A stretch of 64,000 nucleotides of DNA from Nitrosomonas sp. (GCF_020852615.1 NZ_JADZAJ010000031.1:1-64000), one strand, 5' to 3'. Positions 38,312 to 47,822 are shown, counted from the first letter of the stretch. Made by a program: numbers and translations. The notes: generated by a model from the letters alone, not told the origin.

Positions 38312-40203
38312 ATAAAAAAAATAACGGGGTCTCTATTAACCACAGTGCCACAATTATTCGTATCGGGCTGCTTATGTTTGTTTGTTTCGCCGGTACCACA
38401 TTCAAGGTTTTCAAAATAAGCCGAAAATCGTTGAGTAATCATGTTGCGGCGCACCTTCATGTTGACAGTTAATTCGCCACCACCAACTGTAAAAGGCTCA
38501 CCTGTTATGCCAATGCAGACCGGTCGCTGATAAAAAGGCAGATCACCCAGTACGATATCGATATCATTTCTCCAAGATTGATACAGCCTGGTTTTTAGAG
38601 TGTTTTCCAGATCCTTAAATATTTTTATCTGAGAGCCCGGATCAATTCTTTGTGTGTATTTCTCCAAATCAACAACAATAATCGCAACAATCCTGCCGGA
38701 TGGGCGCTGAAAAACAACACTTTGTTCTACGCAGGCGATACGTTTGAGCCGTTCCTCTATTCTTTCCGGTGATATCCATTTTCCGGCTGCCGTCTTGAAA
38801 ACATCACCTTTCCTTCCAATTAATGAAAGAAATCCTGCTTCATCCAACTGGCCCAGATCACCGGTATACCAATAACCATCCGCAGAGAAACGCAAACTAC
38901 TCTCGGCCTGGTTTCCCTGGTAACCGCTAAAAACACCCGGCCCGCGTACCAGCACCTCTCCATCTTCCGAAAGCTTCACCTCATTGGGCGACAATGGCTT
39001 GCCAACCGTACCCAGTTTCCGGCAAGCAGGGCGATTAACAGCAACCGGAACCACATTTTCGCTAATCCCATAAACCTCATAGACTGGCAGTCCAATTGCT
39101 TCATACCATTCCAGTAACCAGACCGGCATTGCCGCTGATCCACTGACAACATAACGTATTCGTGAACCAAAAATCAGGCGCAAACGGTCTAGCAGTATGT
39201 AATCCGCCAGCTTCAAGAAAAGCGAATCCGTTATCCCGGGCCGATAATTCTCCGCCTGTCTCATTACTGCGCGCTTATGGCCCGTTCGTATTGCCCATTG
39301 CCCCAGTTTGCGGATGGGCCAGATCCGGCATTCAATGCGCTCAACAATGCCTGAGCAGACACGTTCAAATACTTTGGGTACACCAATCAGAATATCCGGA
39401 TTAACCTGCCCGATATAACGCATCAGATCACGCGGATTACTCAGTATGTAACTGGATGTACCGGTTTTTATTGCACAAAAATTGACAATGCGCTGAAAAA
39501 GATTGGCCAGTGGCAACCAGCATAAAAATATCGTTTTCTCATTAAAGCCATCAAATACGCCCGTGATAGCGTCAATCGCAATAACAACTTGTGCATGGGA
39601 AAAAGCAATTGCCTTGGGCATGCCTGTCGTACCGGAAGAAAATACAATAACCGCTTCATCTTGCGGCTCTGCAGTCTGGAAATTTACGGATGCTCCAGCT
39701 ACTCTGTTTGCCAACAGATCAGCCATGCATAATTCATTCTTTTGCAGTGATCCTTCTTCAAAAAAAATAAACAGACTGATTTGTCGAAGAGTATCTGAAG
39801 AGATCTTTGCTAAAACAGATCTGTTCTGGACAAACAAAGCGGCAGGGGCGAGATTCTTAACTACATGGTTAAGCTGGTCGATGGGGTATTCCGGATCAAT
39901 TCCGGCAACCCCCCCCCCTATTGACAGCGCCCCTAACTGTGCATATTCCCAATAAAGTGAAGTAGGCGCTATGATACCAATGCGATCACCTTTCCTGATA
40001 TCAGCACTGACTAACGCAGCACCAACTGTTCCGACAGCCTGTGCAAACTGTTGCCAGCTGGTTGACTGCCAGCTGCCGCCATGATCCAGAGTATAAAATG
40101 CTGCTGTATCCGGCGCCGCATGGCAACGCATTGCCAGCAAATCCGGCACTGTCCTGATCTTGTTATCCGTATAGGTACCGCTTTTAGTTTTATTGCTCAA
40201 CAC
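38308..40203 (-). CDS. AMP-dependent acyl-CoA ligase/synthetase (long-chain type)
   Basis: The protein has 631 residues from a GTG at 40203; the frame is open to an ATG at 40311, so the start is uncertain. The adenylation fold is complete: VFSSGTTGMPKAIAFSH (AMP-binding loop), VYEVYGISENVVPVAVN, YWYTGDLGQLDEAGFLSLIG and the hinge/KTAAGKWISPERIE with the catalytic Lys. It resembles FadD15/long-chain ligases and has no carrier-protein domain. It should activate a fatty acid for the downstream reductase or for transfer. Its stop overlaps the reductase start by 4 bases. Confidence 0.9.
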   Translation of the reverse strand: MLSNKTKSGTYTDNKIRTVPDLLAMRCHAAPDTAAFYTLDHGGSWQSTSWQQFAQAVGTVGAALVSADIRKGDRIGIIAPTSLYWEYAQLGALSIGGGVAGIDPEYPIDQLNHVVKNLAPAALFVQNRSVLAKISSDTLRQISLFIFFEEGSLQKNELCMADLLANRVAGASVNFQTAEPQDEAVIVFSSGTTGMPKAIAFSHAQVVIAIDAITGVFDGFNEKTIFLCWLPLANLFQRIVNFCAIKTGTSSYILSNPRDLMRYIGQVNPDILIGVPKVFERVCSGIVERIECRIWPIRKLGQWAIRTGHKRAVMRQAENYRPGITDSLFLKLADYILLDRLRLIFGSRIRYVVSGSAAMPVWLLEWYEAIGLPVYEVYGISENVVPVAVNRPACRKLGTVGKPLSPNEVKLSEDGEVLVRGPGVFSGYQGNQAESSLRFSADGYWYTGDLGQLDEAGFLSLIGRKGDVFKTAAGKWISPERIEERLKRIACVEQSVVFQRPSGRIVAIIVVDLEKYTQRIDPGSQIKIFKDLENTLKTRLYQSWRNDIDIVLGDLPFYQRPVCIGITGEPFTVGGGELTVNMKVRRNMITQRFSAYFENLECGTGETNKHKQPDTNNCGTVVNRDPVIFFI

Positions 40204-40603
40204 GATTATCTCTTTTTCAGGAAGTTTGACCCAGCCCGCCACTGCCAATCGTATCTGTAGTTTGGTTACCCGAAAAAACAGAGACAACACAGGTAAATCA
40301 ACCCTGTTCACCCTGTTAAAATTTTATGCCGGGCTGCTCAACCCGACAGGTTTCACAAAGGTGAAAGTGGCACAGACTGTCTCAATCTCCTGGATTTTCA
40401 GTGACACCATATTGCCATCACTGCGAAGAAATTAGCTTTTGGCTGTAACCACAACCACAAACGAAATAGGGTGGAAAGCAGAAGGTCAGGCTGATACGGC
40501 AATCCGATGCCCCCGTCATTACCGCTAACACCGCCAGATTACTTTCTGCTACTCATCCATGGTACTTGCAGTTATATGCCGAAGTCAGTTATACAGCTAT
40601 TCC
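40204..40603. other. intergenic region upstream of the acyl-CoA ligase
   Basis: About 400 bp separate the PP-loop gene from the ligase on the same strand. No ORF with conserved character, carrier protein or RNA was found on either strand. Part of it (40204-40311) may be ligase coding sequence if the ATG is used. Confidence 0.4.
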
Positions 40604-41674
40604 TCAGTCTATTTTCGGGTCATATGCACCACGCGACCGGGTAATCTGTAAATCATTGTCCTGCAAACCCAGTTGGTGCATTTGTTCTGTAGTGTTACGC
40701 CCCAGGAATAATCGGTGTTTGATCATGAAATTAACAATCGGAGCAGCAAAATACCAATAGGCCCGACTGGCCTTGCCTTCACGAATTAGTGCAGAAAACT
40801 CCGGCGCATACGGGTTATAGCCAAAATGCTTCAGATCTGAATACATTAACAGCCAGTTGATTGGATAATTACTGTAAATCGGATTACCGTGCGCACGCCG
40901 TTCCACCAGTCCCAGTTCGTGTACCTTGCGAATCATATTCTCCTGATCGTAGTCCCAGGCATGAAAAGGAGCAAGATAACGCGGGAAACAGGTACCCACA
41001 GGGAAACGCTTGGGATTCCAGAAGCGTGCCAGCTCACCTTCCGGAAACTCACCTGATTCGCATAAACCGGGCGGTGTCCAATCTGTTTCAGTAATCAGCT
41101 TACGCGAAAATTCAAACTCCATCCGTTCCGGTTCCGGCTGACCAGGAGAATATCCGGCCAATACCAGAGGAATGCCTTTCTCGGTTGCTACTTGCAATGC
41201 ATCCCCTTCAAACAATGGTGCATACACATAAGAAACTGTATAAACCGCACCGCGCGCTTCCTGATTCATAAGCAAATAGCGGAAAAGCTTGCGGTAAAAC
41301 TGAGCTGAAGGTCGATAAACTAAATGATCAATATCCAGCTTCTGAATCGCCCGGTGAATATTCTTCCAGGCGACATCAGGAATATTGACGTCGGTAGTAA
41401 ATGCCAGTACGTTAAGTTTGTATTCAACCTTCAACCGGTAAAGCAGATAAAGACTATCCTTCCCGCCACTCAGGCAAACCAGAACATCATAGGGGCCTTT
41501 CCCCCGGCAATCTTCCAGCGCCTTCTCAAGATCAAGCTGCCGTTTTTCACGCAACTGTTCAGACTGATGTTTGTCATCCGGAGCACGCGTTCTGCAAACA
41601 ATACAAACCCCGCTTGAATCAATTTCAGCACCGGGAACATTATGAGGCAGTAAACAACGTTTACAACGAGTCAT
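40604..41674 (-). CDS. PP-loop ATPase, N-acetyl sugar amidotransferase-like (WbpG-type)
   Basis: The 356-residue protein begins with a Cys4 zinc-ribbon-like start (MTRCKRCLLP ... CIVCRTR). The PP-loop LVCLSGGKDSLYLLYRLK lies at about 66-83. The family behind it (WbpG/PseA-like, related to asparagine synthase C-domains) adenylates a substrate and transfers ammonia from a partner amidotransferase, usually to an acetamido sugar of lipopolysaccharide. No HisH-like partner is in the window, so the ammonia source is unknown. It is divergent from a methyltransferase and a glycosyltransferase, which suggests joint work on a glycan or glycolipid. Confidence 0.8.
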   Translation of the reverse strand: MTRCKRCLLPHNVPGAEIDSSGVCIVCRTRAPDDKHQSEQLREKRQLDLEKALEDCRGKGPYDVLVCLSGGKDSLYLLYRLKVEYKLNVLAFTTDVNIPDVAWKNIHRAIQKLDIDHLVYRPSAQFYRKLFRYLLMNQEARGAVYTVSYVYAPLFEGDALQVATEKGIPLVLAGYSPGQPEPERMEFEFSRKLITETDWTPPGLCESGEFPEGELARFWNPKRFPVGTCFPRYLAPFHAWDYDQENMIRKVHELGLVERRAHGNPIYSNYPINWLLMYSDLKHFGYNPYAPEFSALIREGKASRAYWYFAAPIVNFMIKHRLFLGRNTTEQMHQLGLQDNDLQITRSRGAYDPKID

Positions 41675-41935
41675 ATTAAATTCAAATTATCACTAGTAGA
41701 TTAACTGATCCTTTATTGCTATTACCCGCCTTTAAGTATTTGCCAATTCGTCCACCATAAACCTCTGAAGAAGCCATCGCTAAAATTCCTATCGATGAAA
41801 AATAACAGTATAAATACACCATGCAGCTTTCTTCACATAAAAATAGTTCGATTTATTGCCTTTTATCGTATTTCTCGGTGACAGATTCACTGTATATTTA
41901 AAGTATCGCAGTTCCAATTCAGAAGAGTGGGTTAA

Positions 41936-42811
41936 ATGGAAACTTGTTCAGTAATATGCAAAATATGTGACCAGGAAAATAAAATTGATGGCAGTAATAC
42001 TGCAAAAATAAAATCCAATGTCCGGCAATTTAAAGAAGAACAATTTACAGTCTGGCGTTGTGCTCAATGTGGCTCGTTGCACAGTCTGGAAGAAATTGAT
42101 TATGATTTTTATTATAAAAACTATGTCATGCAAAAACAGAAGCTGGATTTCTCTACGCAACTGTTGTTTGCATCTCGTCTCCACCAGCTGATGCAAGGAG
42201 GGCTCTTGCCCCACCATACAGTATTGGATTTTGGTTGTGGTAATGGTGGCTTCCTGCATTTTTTACAAAAAAAAGGTTACACCAAAGTAACAGGCTACGA
42301 CCCTTTTGACAGCCAGTTTTCTGACAGGGGAATTTATAAACAAAAATTCGACGTGGTAAACAGCCAGGATGTTATTGAACACAGTCCAGATCCGATTACA
42401 TTCATAGATGAGATAACAGCACTGGTCCGGCGCCCCGGGGGAAAGCTCATGATTGGTACTCCAAATGCAGATTACATTCACCTAAACGACCCTCTGGATG
42501 AAGTCGGCTGGCTACACCAACCTTATCACCGCCACATTATGAGCGGAAAACAAATAATCAAAATACTTAAACAAAAAGGATTCCATATTGACAAGGTTGA
42601 GTATCGAAGTTACGTTGATACAAAAATTCCCTTTATAAATTCTACATTTGTATTCAACTATATGGCATCTACAGACAGAACTGTTGACAGTATCTTTGAT
42701 CCCATAAAATTTGGTCTGATCTATACCTCACCCCGGCTTTTATTTTATGGCTGCTTTGGCTACCTGTTGAATCATAAAAAAGATATTTTTATTGTAGCAA
42801 CTGCCCTTTAA
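41936..42811 (+). CDS. class I SAM-dependent methyltransferase with N-terminal zinc-ribbon
   Basis: The 291-residue protein starts with two CxxC pairs (VICKICDQEN and WRCAQCGSLHS, residues about 6-42), typical of methyltransferases found in surface glycan and secondary metabolite clusters. The SAM site is VLDFGCGNGGFLHFL at about 95-109, followed by VVNSQDVIEHSPDP and GGKLMIGTPNADYIH. It is AT-richer than the flanking housekeeping genes, hinting at transfer. The glycosyltransferase starts 44 bp after its stop. The substrate is unknown. Confidence 0.85.
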   Translation: METCSVICKICDQENKIDGSNTAKIKSNVRQFKEEQFTVWRCAQCGSLHSLEEIDYDFYYKNYVMQKQKLDFSTQLLFASRLHQLMQGGLLPHHTVLDFGCGNGGFLHFLQKKGYTKVTGYDPFDSQFSDRGIYKQKFDVVNSQDVIEHSPDPITFIDEITALVRRPGGKLMIGTPNADYIHLNDPLDEVGWLHQPYHRHIMSGKQIIKILKQKGFHIDKVEYRSYVDTKIPFINSTFVFNYMASTDRTVDSIFDPIKFGLIYTSPRLLFYGCFGYLLNHKKDIFIVATAL

Positions 42812-42855
42812 ATAAAAACTGTTCAAGGTCATATATTGAGCTCCTCTCCCAGATA

Positions 42856-44082
42856 ATGAGTATCCCCAGGAAAAAAATTCTTTTCTTTGCGGAACCTGCC
42901 ACATTTGCACATGTAGCCAGGCCTGTTGTCCTGGCAAGCATACTCGACCCCTCACAGTATGAAGTCAGTATTGCAACGGGAGCTGATTTCAAATCAATCG
43001 CCATTGACACGGGTTTACCCGTCCACGATCTCTGGTGCATTGGCAGCAAGGCATATCTTGCTGCTGTTGACGCAGGCCGTGTTGTTTTCAGCTACAACAT
43101 ACTCAAACGCTACGTTCAGGAAGATTTGTGCCTCATTAAAGCTATCAAGCCGGATATCATCGTAGGAGATTTTCGCTTATCACTTGCTGTTAGCGCCAGA
43201 TTAATGAAAATACCTTACGTTGGTATTTCCAACGCTTATTGGAGCCCTTATGCACACATCGACTATGAAATTCCCACGCATCCTGCTACAAAACTACTGG
43301 GTGTTACGGCAGCGAACTATACCTTCCGGTTACTGCGCCCGCTTATCTTGGCTTATCACAGCCTACCAATGCACAGGCTTTGCCGAAAATATGGCATGAA
43401 ACCGTTGGGATTTGATTTAAGGCAAGTATTTACTGAAGCAGATATTTCAGTTTTTGCAGATATCCCTGAAATAGTACCTGTTGAAAAATGCGCCATCCCT
43501 GACAGATACGCTTTTATTGGTCCAATTATCTGGTCACCAAAAATAGAAGTTCCTGCAGAATTAACCAATCAGACGGACAATCGCCCACTAGTTTATATTT
43601 CCATGGGCAGCTCGGGTAATCCAGGCTTATTAAGCGCAGTAGTCAGTGCAGTAGCTTCGCTCAATTGCAGAATAGCCGTTGCAACGTTTAGCGATTCGCC
43701 TGCAATTCCATCATCGGCCAAGCATATTGTCATATCAGGTCTCCTGCCCGGCTCAGAGATAGCTGCACAGGCAAGATTAGTTATCTGCAACGGTGGCAGC
43801 CCCACCACCCACCAAGCCCTGCAGCAGGGAACTCCAGTATTGGGAATTCCGGCAAATATGGATCAACTGCTAAATATGAATTTTATTGTGGCAACAGGTG
43901 CCGGGTTAAAGGTACGCGCAGACCAGGTAACGCACAGCAATATTCAAGCAGCAGCACAACGAATACTCAATACACCTGATTTCTCCAAAAACGCACAAAA
44001 GATAGCTGGCTGGTTTAGAAATTATCTACCGGAAGAAAAATTCCCTGCAATAGTCAATAAGATTAGTTCACGACTCTACTGA
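42856..44082 (+). CDS. glycosyltransferase, UGT/MGT (GT1-like) family
   Basis: The 408-residue GT-B-fold enzyme opens KKILFFAEPATFAHVARPVV and has the family's donor-binding motif CNGGSPTTHQALQQGTPVLGIP at about 315-337, shared with macrolide, rhamnolipid and UDP-glucuronosyl transferases. Such enzymes move a sugar from a nucleotide donor to a small lipophilic acceptor. Together with the methyltransferase upstream it forms a two-gene unit facing away from the PP-loop gene. A strong terminator follows. The product could be a glycolipid; this is inference from family and context. Confidence 0.85.
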   Translation: MSIPRKKILFFAEPATFAHVARPVVLASILDPSQYEVSIATGADFKSIAIDTGLPVHDLWCIGSKAYLAAVDAGRVVFSYNILKRYVQEDLCLIKAIKPDIIVGDFRLSLAVSARLMKIPYVGISNAYWSPYAHIDYEIPTHPATKLLGVTAANYTFRLLRPLILAYHSLPMHRLCRKYGMKPLGFDLRQVFTEADISVFADIPEIVPVEKCAIPDRYAFIGPIIWSPKIEVPAELTNQTDNRPLVYISMGSSGNPGLLSAVVSAVASLNCRIAVATFSDSPAIPSSAKHIVISGLLPGSEIAAQARLVICNGGSPTTHQALQQGTPVLGIPANMDQLLNMNFIVATGAGLKVRADQVTHSNIQAAAQRILNTPDFSKNAQKIAGWFRNYLPEEKFPAIVNKISSRLY

Positions 44083-44115
44083 CAGATTTGGCCAATAATT
44101 TTTCACTTTATCTAA

Positions 44116-44146
44116 ACGAAAAACCGGCAATAAGCCGGTTTTTCGT
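44116..44146. terminator. bidirectional intrinsic terminator between the glycosyltransferase and PEP-CTERM genes
   Basis: A 13-bp perfect stem ACGAAAAACCGGC / GCCGGTTTTTCGT around a five-base loop ends with T-runs on both strands, serving both convergent genes. Confidence 0.92.
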
Positions 44147-44170
44147 AACACATCAGACGTGTATCAGGTA

Positions 44171-45031
44171 TTAAGCTGCCTGATTATTTTTTCTCCGGGT
44201 AGTGGCAAACAGGCCAAACATACCTAAGCCCAGAAGGGCAAGAACTCCTGGTTCTGGTACTTGCCTAGGTGCAAAGTTCTGATTACCATCTGCCTGGAAC
44301 TGTAAAGGATTGCCTGGCAATGAACCCCATGGAGTACCGGTTGCAGCTGTCCAATCCGTTATCCTATTACCGAACTGAAGTGTACCAAAGGCAACAGTGC
44401 TCAACTGCTCTGGAGTAATGTAAGCAGTATTTGTATAATTTACTAAGCCGTTGAAATCAAATTGCCCATTTCCACCTGTGCCACCTGCATCCACTGTAAA
44501 GTTACCAATATCCCCGGGATTAACAGTACCGCCCAGTATTCTAACGCCATCAGTAAACCCAGTGCCTGCTATCTGGTTTGCAATCGAATTACCTAATCCT
44601 GCGTTATCATAATAAATATCCCAGGATCCATTCCCTGTCGCACTAAAAGTTGCCAATGTCTTACCACCACCAAGATTGAAAACACTAGTAACTGTTTCCT
44701 CTATCTGTGCAACAATCGTGTATTCATACGCACCCGCAGCAAAACCGCCGTTACCGGGCGCAGACGATATTAAACCAGGAGTAACAAAACTCCCACCACC
44801 TTGCTTCAAAATAGATACAGCATCTGCAAAGTAATAAGTAGTAAATGTATCACCCACGGCTAGAGTACCTGACACAGGGGCTGATATAGCTGTACCATTT
44901 GATGACCAGTCAAACCCACTAAAAGGAGATGCGCCAGCAAGATCCAGATTGGTAATGGTGCTCGCCATCGCAGGAGCAGACAAGCTGATTGCTGCTGCCG
45001 CAAGTACTGAAGTAAAGATTTTTTGTTTCAT
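44171..45031 (-). CDS. PEP-CTERM sorting domain-containing exported protein
   Basis: The 286-residue protein has a signal peptide (MKQKIFTSVLAAAAISLSAP, cleavage after AMA) and a low-complexity Gly/Asn/Thr-rich beta-type body. It ends with the PEP-CTERM tripartite tail: VPEPG at about 258, a hydrophobic helix (VLALLGLGMFGLF) and the basic RRK end. This tail is the recognition signal for exosortase (XrtA), found with exopolysaccharide synthesis genes; no exosortase lies in the window. A sigma-54 promoter lies about 75 bp upstream, as known for PEP-CTERM genes under PrsK/PrsR. The body's function is unknown. Confidence 0.93.
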   Translation of the reverse strand: MKQKIFTSVLAAAAISLSAPAMASTITNLDLAGASPFSGFDWSSNGTAISAPVSGTLAVGDTFTTYYFADAVSILKQGGGSFVTPGLISSAPGNGGFAAGAYEYTIVAQIEETVTSVFNLGGGKTLATFSATGNGSWDIYYDNAGLGNSIANQIAGTGFTDGVRILGGTVNPGDIGNFTVDAGGTGGNGQFDFNGLVNYTNTAYITPEQLSTVAFGTLQFGNRITDWTAATGTPWGSLPGNPLQFQADGNQNFAPRQVPEPGVLALLGLGMFGLFATTRRKNNQAA

Positions 45032-45104
45032 GGTTACCCCTCAGGTTAATCAATTTAAAAAGTTAGCTTATAACTTACCTATTTTTAGTGCCGCAATAAT
45101 ATAA

Positions 45105-45122
45105 AAGCAATATGCATGCCAC
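45105..45122 (-). promoter_or_regulatory. sigma-54 (RpoN) promoter of the PEP-CTERM gene
   Basis: On the minus strand GTGGCATGCATATTGCTT fits YTGGCACG-N4-TTGCW with GG and GC exactly ten bases apart and the TTGCT -12 element perfect. The start site would be near 45095, about 65 bases before the ATG. Confidence 0.8.
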
Positions 45123-45190
45123 AATTAGGAATTATTATTAATATACTTAAAATCAATATATTACACGTATTTTCACAACCGTTTCAACTA

Positions 45191-45218
45191 TTGACAACCT
45201 GGCAATGTAAAATATATC
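45191..45218 (+). promoter_or_regulatory. candidate sigma-70 promoter of the ABC permease operon
   Basis: TTGACA (45191-45196), a 16-bp spacer and TATATC (45213-45218) lie 41 bp before the first possible start of the permease. It is divergent from the sigma-54 promoter of the PEP-CTERM gene. Confidence 0.5.
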
Positions 45219-45258
45219 GACAAATGACCAGGGCATTTATATATAGAAAAGCTCCAGC

Positions 45259-46518
45259 GTGAATATAATAACCATTATCAACATGGGACGTTACGCCAGA
45301 CTGGCATTCCGTAATCTTACACGTCAAAAAAGGCGGAGCATAATCGCCATTGCCGTAGTGATATTCAGTTGCACAGTCATAATACTGGCGAGCGGCTTTA
45401 TTGAATGGATATTCTGGGGTATGCGGGAATCCACTATCCACTCTCAACTGGGCCACTTACAAATTGTCAAGCCAGGTTATTTTGAATCCGGCCGAGCCGA
45501 TCCCTACGGTTTCTTGTTCCCGGATAACCTTACGCAGGATTTGTCGAAAAAATTTACACTCGGAACCAGTGAGCCTTTGATCAAGGCGGCTGTCCCCCGT
45601 CTGAGCTTCAGCGGCCTGGTCAGTCATGGTGATGCCACGCTTTCTTTCATCGGCGAAGGAATTGATCCGCAGGAGCAAGCCCATTTTGGCAACGCACTCA
45701 AAATTTCATCCGGCAGCCATTTATCGGCTGATCAGCCTCACCACCTGATTATCGGGGAAGGGCTGGCGCGTAACCTGGGCGTAGCAGTGGGTGATCAGGT
45801 AGTGCTGCTGGTCAATACTGCAACCCGGGGAATCAATGCAGTTGAAATGACAGTTGGCGGGCTGTTCACAACCGTAACCAAATCCTATGATGACAGCGCA
45901 TTGCGTCTGCCGATCAGTACCGCACAGCAACTGCTGCGCACCCAGGGCGCACACAGTTGGGTGGTACTGCTGAATGATACTGCACAGACCGATACTGTAC
46001 TGGCAGCACTGCGCAAACAGCTATCACCAGATCAGTTTGAGATTGTGCCCTGGTATCAGCTGGCTGATTTCTATAATAAAACGACTGTACTGTTCACCAA
46101 GCAGGTCCAGGCAATCAAGCTGATTATTGCACTCATCATTTTGCTGGGCATTTCCAACACCATGACCATGAATGTGATGGAACGTACAGGAGAAATCGGG
46201 ACCGCCATGGCATTAGGCACAAAAAAAATCGATATCTTGCGCCAGTTTCTGTGTGAAGGCGCTCTGATCGGCGGAATAGGTGGCATGCTGGGGGTACTGG
46301 TCGGACTGCTGCTCGCTGCCGTTATTTCCAGTATCGGCATTCCGATGCCCCCTCCACCCGGCATGGCACGCGGCTACACCGGGGAAATTCTCGTTACCCC
46401 GGATATGCTGCTGGAAGCACTGGCGCTGGCAATTGTGACTACCCTTATCGCCAGCCTCTACCCTGCCTGGAAAGCCTCGCGCATGCAAATTGTCGATGCA
46501 CTGCGACATAACCGATGA
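45259..46518 (+). CDS. ABC transporter permease, MacB/FtsX type (first copy)
   Basis: The protein has 419 residues from GTG 45259, or 411 from ATG 45283; neither has a clear ribosome site. The MacB_PCD-FtsX layout is visible: one N-terminal helix (RSIIAIAVVIFSCTVIILAS), a large periplasmic domain of about 220 residues, then three C-terminal helices (LIIALIILLGISNTMTMNVM and the last two around GMLGVLVGLLLAAVI). Such permeases form mechanotransmission pumps that do not cross the membrane with substrate but drive lipoprotein or export work in the periplasm. A related permease follows within 50 bp. Confidence 0.88.
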   Translation: MNIITIINMGRYARLAFRNLTRQKRRSIIAIAVVIFSCTVIILASGFIEWIFWGMRESTIHSQLGHLQIVKPGYFESGRADPYGFLFPDNLTQDLSKKFTLGTSEPLIKAAVPRLSFSGLVSHGDATLSFIGEGIDPQEQAHFGNALKISSGSHLSADQPHHLIIGEGLARNLGVAVGDQVVLLVNTATRGINAVEMTVGGLFTTVTKSYDDSALRLPISTAQQLLRTQGAHSWVVLLNDTAQTDTVLAALRKQLSPDQFEIVPWYQLADFYNKTTVLFTKQVQAIKLIIALIILLGISNTMTMNVMERTGEIGTAMALGTKKIDILRQFLCEGALIGGIGGMLGVLVGLLLAAVISSIGIPMPPPPGMARGYTGEILVTPDMLLEALALAIVTTLIASLYPAWKASRMQIVDALRHNR

Positions 46519-46566
46519 AGTACCTTTACATCGATTTTTTTGTACTTAATCTGGTTTCAGGAAACT

Positions 46567-47778
46567 ATGTTTAAACTCGCATTACGCAACATCCTCCGCC
46601 AGAAAATCCATACGCTTATGACGCTGGCTGCTGTGATCACCGGGGTTGCCGGTATTGTTCTGGCCGGAGGGTGGGTGCAGGACATCTATGTGCAACTGGG
46701 CGAGGCGCTTATCCATTCACAAAGCGGCCATTTGCAGGTTTATCGCCAGGGGTATTTTGCTGCCGGTTCGCGCTCTCCGGAAAAATTCCTGATAAATGCA
46801 CCTGATACAATCAGACAGCGTATTGCCAGCGAAGCAGGGGTTGAACAGGTCATGGCACGACTTAATTTTTCCGGGCTGCTCAACAACGGCAAAAGCGATC
46901 TGCCAATTATTGGCGAAGGAGTCGAGCCTCAGCTGGAGACCAGTCTGGGCAGTTCTGTACGGATCACGGCAGGGCGGCAACTGAATGACAGCGATACATT
47001 CGGCATTCTGCTGGGGAAAGGTGTCGCACAGGCACTGCAGTTAAAACCGGGTGATCCGGTCACGCTGCTGGTCAATACTCTCGATGGCGCGCTCAACAGT
47101 CTTGATTTCCAGGTAGCCGGTATTTTTCAGAGTTTCTCTAATGATTTTGATGCACGCGCTGTCAGGGTTCCATTGGCAGCCGCACAGGAACTGCTCGGCA
47201 CCGGAGGAGTCAATGCACTTGTTGTTTCACTGAAACATACGAAGGAAACCGATCTCATCGCTGCCCGGCTGAAACAATCATTAACGCCATCCGGGCTGGA
47301 GGTCAAAACCTGGGTGGAGCTCAATGATTTCTACGAAAAAACCGTGGAACTGTATAAAGGACAGTTTGGCGTGCTGCAGATCATTATTTTGATCATGGTG
47401 CTGCTCAGCGTTGCCAACAGCGTCAACATGAGTATTTTCGAGCGTACGGGTGAATTCGGCACGATGATGGCGCTGGGTAATCGCAGTGATCAGGTATTGC
47501 GGCTGATCCTCAGTGAAAATCTGCTGCTGGGGCTGATTGGAGGAAGTCTGGGTGTCATCACGGGCGTGCTGCTGGCCACGGTAATTTCTGCTATAGGTAT
47601 CTCCATGCCCCCTCCCCCCAATGCGGATATTGGCTACATTGCCCATATCCAGATCGTGCCTTCTGTCCTGTTGCTTGCATTAGGGACCGGTTTTATTGCG
47701 ACCATACTGGCGGCAATACTCCCAGCCAGGCACGTCTCACATATCCCTGTTGTCGAGGCACTACGGCAAAATATATGA
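46567..47778 (+). CDS. ABC transporter permease, MacB/FtsX type (second copy)
   Basis: The 403-residue paralogue of the preceding permease has the same plan: TM1 near 15-35 (LMTLAAVITGVAGIVLAGGW), a periplasmic domain with LGSSVRITAGRQLNDS, then the helices LQIIILIMVLLSVANSVNMS and LGVITGVLLATVISAIG. ATG 46567 has AGGAAA just upstream and is preferred to a start 27 bases earlier. The pair probably forms a heterodimer with the ATPase encoded at 49339-50031 on the opposite strand, as in LolCDE-like systems. Confidence 0.9.
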   Translation: MFKLALRNILRQKIHTLMTLAAVITGVAGIVLAGGWVQDIYVQLGEALIHSQSGHLQVYRQGYFAAGSRSPEKFLINAPDTIRQRIASEAGVEQVMARLNFSGLLNNGKSDLPIIGEGVEPQLETSLGSSVRITAGRQLNDSDTFGILLGKGVAQALQLKPGDPVTLLVNTLDGALNSLDFQVAGIFQSFSNDFDARAVRVPLAAAQELLGTGGVNALVVSLKHTKETDLIAARLKQSLTPSGLEVKTWVELNDFYEKTVELYKGQFGVLQIIILIMVLLSVANSVNMSIFERTGEFGTMMALGNRSDQVLRLILSENLLLGLIGGSLGVITGVLLATVISAIGISMPPPPNADIGYIAHIQIVPSVLLLALGTGFIATILAAILPARHVSHIPVVEALRQNI

Positions 47779-47822
47779 GTGTAAAATTCTTCGAAAAACT
47801 TCCCGCACATACCTTCAAGACC

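Noticed and set aside
40330..40440. TGGCAC-like sequences as a sigma-54 promoter for the acyl-CoA ligase
   Set aside because: On the plus strand the site points the wrong way; on the minus strand GG-N10 is followed by TC, not GC.
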